Shown here: one piece after another, positions 61,241 to 64,000 of the stretch
Position numbering within the stretch: the stretch's first letter is position 1
Layout: each line of letters begins with the position of its first letter
Assembly: GCF_027922145.1 (NCBI RefSeq)
Contig: NZ_BSFC01000021.1
Coordinates: 248,001 to 312,000, forward strand
Source of the DNA: Novosphingobium resinovorum
GTDB taxonomy: Bacteria > Pseudomonadota > Alphaproteobacteria > Sphingomonadales > Sphingomonadaceae
Direction: 5' to 3'
DNA length: 64,000 nucleotides
Notes under the pieces: generated by a model
What the model was told of the DNA's origin: nothing
The model's database searches: none
What the model saw: the letters and a program-made list of their open reading frames with translations, nothing else
Made by a program: the position numbers and the translations under genes

Positions 61241-64000
61241 GTGAACAAGTGGCTGGCAGGTTCGGCGGTTCTGGCATGCGCGGCAATGGCGGTGGCGCCT
61301 TCGGTCTGGGCGGATACGCTGCCGCCGCTCGCCGGGCGGATCATCGAGTACGACACCCGGGAAGTCACGTGGCCCGCGCTGGACCTCTCGCCGGACGGGA
61401 ACACCATCCTGTTCGACCTGCTCGGCGACATCTACGCCCTGCCCTCCGCAGGCGGAAAAGCCAGTCCGGTGATGACGGGCGCGGCATTCGACACCCAGCC
61501 CGTATTCTCCCCCGACGGCCGCCACATCGCTTTCGTGAGCGACCGCGACGGGCGGGAGAACCTGTGGATCGCCGATGCGGACGGCAGCAACGCCCGCCGC
61601 GTTTCGCAGGAGAATAGCGGCGCGCCGCACTACGGTTCTCCCGCCTGGTCGCCCGATGGCCACACGCTCTACGTCTCGCGCATGATCTGGGGCCTGCTGG
61701 CGTTCGAACTGTGGTCCTTCGACGCCGCGAGCGGCAAGGCGGACGTGCTGGTGAAGGCCCAGCCCCATGGTGACGATCCGCATCCGCAGCGGCGCAACGC
61801 GATGGGCGTGGTCGCCTCCCCCGACGGCAAGAGCCTGTACTATGCGACCAAGGCGGGCACGACCTGGTCCAGTGGCCCCCTGCCGCACTGGACGATCGCG
61901 CGCTTCGACCTCGCCACCCGGACTCAGCACGAAGTCCTGACCACACCCGGCGGCGGGATGCGGCCGGTACTGTCGCACGACGGCCGCCTGCTCGCCTATG
62001 TGACGCGGGAAAACGAGCGGACAGTGCTGCGCCTGCACGACCTGACCGACGGGAGCGACCGGCCGATCCATGCCCCGCTCGATCCGGATGGGCAGTCCGG
62101 CGGCTATTACGTCGACGTGATGCCGCGCATGGTGTTTTCCGCCGATGACCGCAGCATCTATCTCGGGCTCGGCGGTGGTCTGAAGCGCATCGACCTTGCT
62201 GGAGGCGCACTCGTCGACATTCCGTTCGAGGCGCATGTGCGACACGAGATGCCGCCGCCGCTTCGCCGCCAGCACCGGGTCGATACCGGCCCCGTCCATG
62301 TTCGCGTGATCCAGACCCCGCGCCTGTCTCCGGACGGCAGGCAGGTGGTCTTCGGCGCCGTGGGCCGTATCTATATCACAGCCAACCGCAAAGGCGCGAC
62401 GCCCCGCCGCCTCGACGTCCCGGGCGCCGCATGGCAGCCGAGCTGGTCGGACGACGGGCGCTTCGTCACTTACGTCACCTGGACCGCAAAGGAAGGCGGC
62501 CACGTCTGGATAGCGGCTGCGGACGGCAAGACCGCGCCGCGCCGGGTCACGACGCAGACAGCCTTCTATTCGGAACCACTGTTCCTTGCCGGCGGCAAGG
62601 ACGTGGTCGCGTTCTCTGCCAGTCAGCATGACCGGCTCTACCGTTCGGCCGAAAGCCTTGGGCCGATGCCCTCGACGCTGGTGCGGATACCCGTGGACGG
62701 CGGGCCGATGCACTCGCTTGGCGAGGTAGGCGCGGCGATGGACTTGCGGCGCGATCCCGATCCGGCGCGCGTGCGCTATTACGCCGATGGCTGGATTTCC
62801 TCGCACGCGGTCGATGCCGAGGAACCGGCAAGGCATCTGGTCAAGCTGATCGCTCGCCCCGACAGCCAGTATTTCGACACGCCCGCCCCGCTCAAAAACG
62901 CGCAGCTGAGCGCCGATGGCCGCACCGCGCTGGTGAGGCTGGCCTCGCAGCTCTACCTCGTGCCGGTGCCGCAAGCGAAGGACGACGCGGCGCCGACCAT
63001 CACCGTCACCGATGCGGCTGCGCAAGCGCGGCGTATCACTGCCATCGGCGCGGACTATATGGACTGGGCGCCCGACATGCGCTCGCTCGTGTGGTCGGTC
63101 GGCTCGACCTTGCGGCAATTGCCGGTAACCGCCGCGCAGGACGGTGCCCCTGCCGCGATCGAGAAGCGGGCGGGCGGCATCGCGATGGACGTCGTGCTCC
63201 CGCGCGACGTGCCCCGGGGCAAGCTGCTGCTGCGCGGGGCGAAGGTCATCACCATGAAGGCCGATCAGGTCATCGACGATGCCGACGTCCTGATCGTCGA
63301 CAACCGCATCGCCGGGGTCGGGCCGCGCGGCACGCTGAAGATACCCGCAGGCACGCAAGTCCGCGACATGACGGGCAAGGTCATCCTGCCCGGCTTCATC
63401 GACGCCCATGCCCACTGGTTCGAGACGCGGCGCCGCATCCTCGACATCGGGCACTGGGATTTCTCCGCCAACCTAGCCTACGGGGTGACCGCCGGGCTGG
63501 ACGTCCAGACGTTCGATCCGGACGTGTTCGGCTATGCCGACATGATCGACGCCGGTCTGATGGTGGGTGAGCGCGCGTTCTCCACCGGCGAGGGCGTGTT
63601 CCGCAACAGCCCGATGGCCAGTCGCGAAGAGGCGATCGCCACGCTGCGGCGCTATTCGGATTATTACCGCACCCCCAACATCAAGGAGTACATGGTCGGC
63701 GACCGGGCAGAGCGGCGGCACCTGATCGAAGGCGCGCAGGCGCTGGGATTGATGCCCACGACCGAAGGCGCCAGCGACTACCGGCTGGACCTGACGCAGA
63801 TGCTCGACGGCTACGCGGGCAACGAACACAGCCTGCCGATCGCGCCGCTGCATGACGACGTGAAGCAGATGCTGGTGCGATCGCGCATCTCGACGGTGCC
63901 GACGATGCTGGTGCTCTACGGCGCGCCGGGGCCGCTGGGCGCGATGGCGGCGGGTCATCAGGAGGACTTCGACGGAAAGCTGAGCCGTTTCGTTCCCGAA
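61241..64000 (+). CDS. Exported beta-propeller (TolB-like) amidohydrolase, 3' end missing
   Basis: The frame opens at GTG 61241, after GGAAAGG, and is still open at the window edge, giving 920 visible residues. A signal peptide (AGSAVLACAAMAVAPSVWA) is followed by a propeller of about 600 residues built of repeats such as LSPDGNTILF, FSPDGRHIAF and WSPDGHTLYV. The amidohydrolase domain starts near 665, with metal ligands H723-A-H725 in FIDAHAHWF. Such fusions are probably periplasmic hydrolases of cyclic amides or dipeptides, with the propeller forming a lid or recognition unit. The remaining metal ligands lie beyond the window. Confidence 0.88.
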   Translation, partial: MNKWLAGSAVLACAAMAVAPSVWADTLPPLAGRIIEYDTREVTWPALDLSPDGNTILFDLLGDIYALPSAGGKASPVMTGAAFDTQPVFSPDGRHIAFVSDRDGRENLWIADADGSNARRVSQENSGAPHYGSPAWSPDGHTLYVSRMIWGLLAFELWSFDAASGKADVLVKAQPHGDDPHPQRRNAMGVVASPDGKSLYYATKAGTTWSSGPLPHWTIARFDLATRTQHEVLTTPGGGMRPVLSHDGRLLAYVTRENERTVLRLHDLTDGSDRPIHAPLDPDGQSGGYYVDVMPRMVFSADDRSIYLGLGGGLKRIDLAGGALVDIPFEAHVRHEMPPPLRRQHRVDTGPVHVRVIQTPRLSPDGRQVVFGAVGRIYITANRKGATPRRLDVPGAAWQPSWSDDGRFVTYVTWTAKEGGHVWIAAADGKTAPRRVTTQTAFYSEPLFLAGGKDVVAFSASQHDRLYRSAESLGPMPSTLVRIPVDGGPMHSLGEVGAAMDLRRDPDPARVRYYADGWISSHAVDAEEPARHLVKLIARPDSQYFDTPAPLKNAQLSADGRTALVRLASQLYLVPVPQAKDDAAPTITVTDAAAQARRITAIGADYMDWAPDMRSLVWSVGSTLRQLPVTAAQDGAPAAIEKRAGGIAMDVVLPRDVPRGKLLLRGAKVITMKADQVIDDADVLIVDNRIAGVGPRGTLKIPAGTQVRDMTGKVILPGFIDAHAHWFETRRRILDIGHWDFSANLAYGVTAGLDVQTFDPDVFGYADMIDAGLMVGERAFSTGEGVFRNSPMASREEAIATLRRYSDYYRTPNIKEYMVGDRAERRHLIEGAQALGLMPTTEGASDYRLDLTQMLDGYAGNEHSLPIAPLHDDVKQMLVRSRISTVPTMLVLYGAPGPLGAMAAGHQEDFDGKLSRFVPE

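Noticed and set aside
60917..63454. An 845-codon frame antisense to the AsnC and propeller-amidohydrolase genes
   Set aside because: The sense frame has a signal peptide, SPDG repeats and HAH metal ligands, whereas the antisense translation has none of these.
1..64000. CRISPR arrays, tRNA/rRNA genes, prophage or insertion sequences
   Set aside because: I saw no regularly spaced repeats, no tRNA-like cloverleaf stretches, and no transposase, integrase or phage structural protein among the translated frames. This was by eye only; tRNAscan and ISfinder runs could change it.

Overview
The window reads as chromosomal DNA of a metabolically versatile sphingomonad-type alphaproteobacterium (Novosphingobium/Sphingobium-like). 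The reasons are high GC content, several palindromic intergenic repeats of the kind common in sphingomonads, two TonB-dependent receptors, many SDR/Rieske/acyl-CoA genes, and 3-oxoadipate pathway genes. This is inferred from gene content only. No rRNA, tRNA, CRISPR array, phage or IS element was seen.

Region 1 (1-16.1 kb) is a catabolic island: a MaoC-type hydratase (cut by the left edge), an acyl-CoA dehydrogenase, E2/E1-beta/E1-alpha of a 2-oxoacid dehydrogenase complex without an E3, three Rieske oxygenase alpha subunits (two of them tandem paralogues), three SDRs, an acyl-CoA synthetase, a VOC protein and one TetR regulator. Four similar AAAACA-TCATGA-TGTTTT-like palindromes lie upstream of its transcription units, so the island may be one TetR-controlled regulon. 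An unrelated ogt gene sits inside it. 16.1-20.5 kb holds an L,D-transpeptidase-like protein, an unknown protein, a GST-like protein, a DAACS symporter and a LysR regulator. 20.5-25.1 kb is a short oxidative operon: an alpha/beta-hydrolase fused to a medium-chain dehydrogenase, an FAD monooxygenase and an aldehyde dehydrogenase.

Region 2 (25-29.2 kb, minus strand) is a probable thiamine salvage operon. A TPP riboswitch is followed by a TonB-dependent receptor, an APH-fold kinase resembling thiamine kinase, and a PnuC-family transporter. The coding parts are nearly contiguous.

Region 3 (29.2-48.2 kb) is accessory. It contains a flavoprotein, an SDR, a serine-hydrolase lipoprotein, two paralogous sets of a methyltransferase plus a ~100-residue unknown protein with an MFS-type and a GPH-type transporter between them, two secreted NTF2-like proteins, a GMC oxidoreductase, a second large TonB receptor, a Spinster-like MFS carrier, an M24 peptidase-like protein and an IclR regulator. 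It looks like uptake and conversion of one organic substrate, but the substrate cannot be read from the sequence.

Region 4 (48.2-51.7 kb) is an IclR regulator divergent from pcaI-pcaJ-pcaF, the last steps of the beta-ketoadipate pathway. Region 5 (51.7-64 kb) is concerned with peptides, amides and amino acids. Two ornithine-cyclodeaminase-family genes each diverge from an Lrp/AsnC regulator, and around them lie a periplasmic amidohydrolase, an M61 aminopeptidase with a PDZ domain, a Tat-exported amidase and, running off the right edge, a beta-propeller-amidohydrolase fusion.
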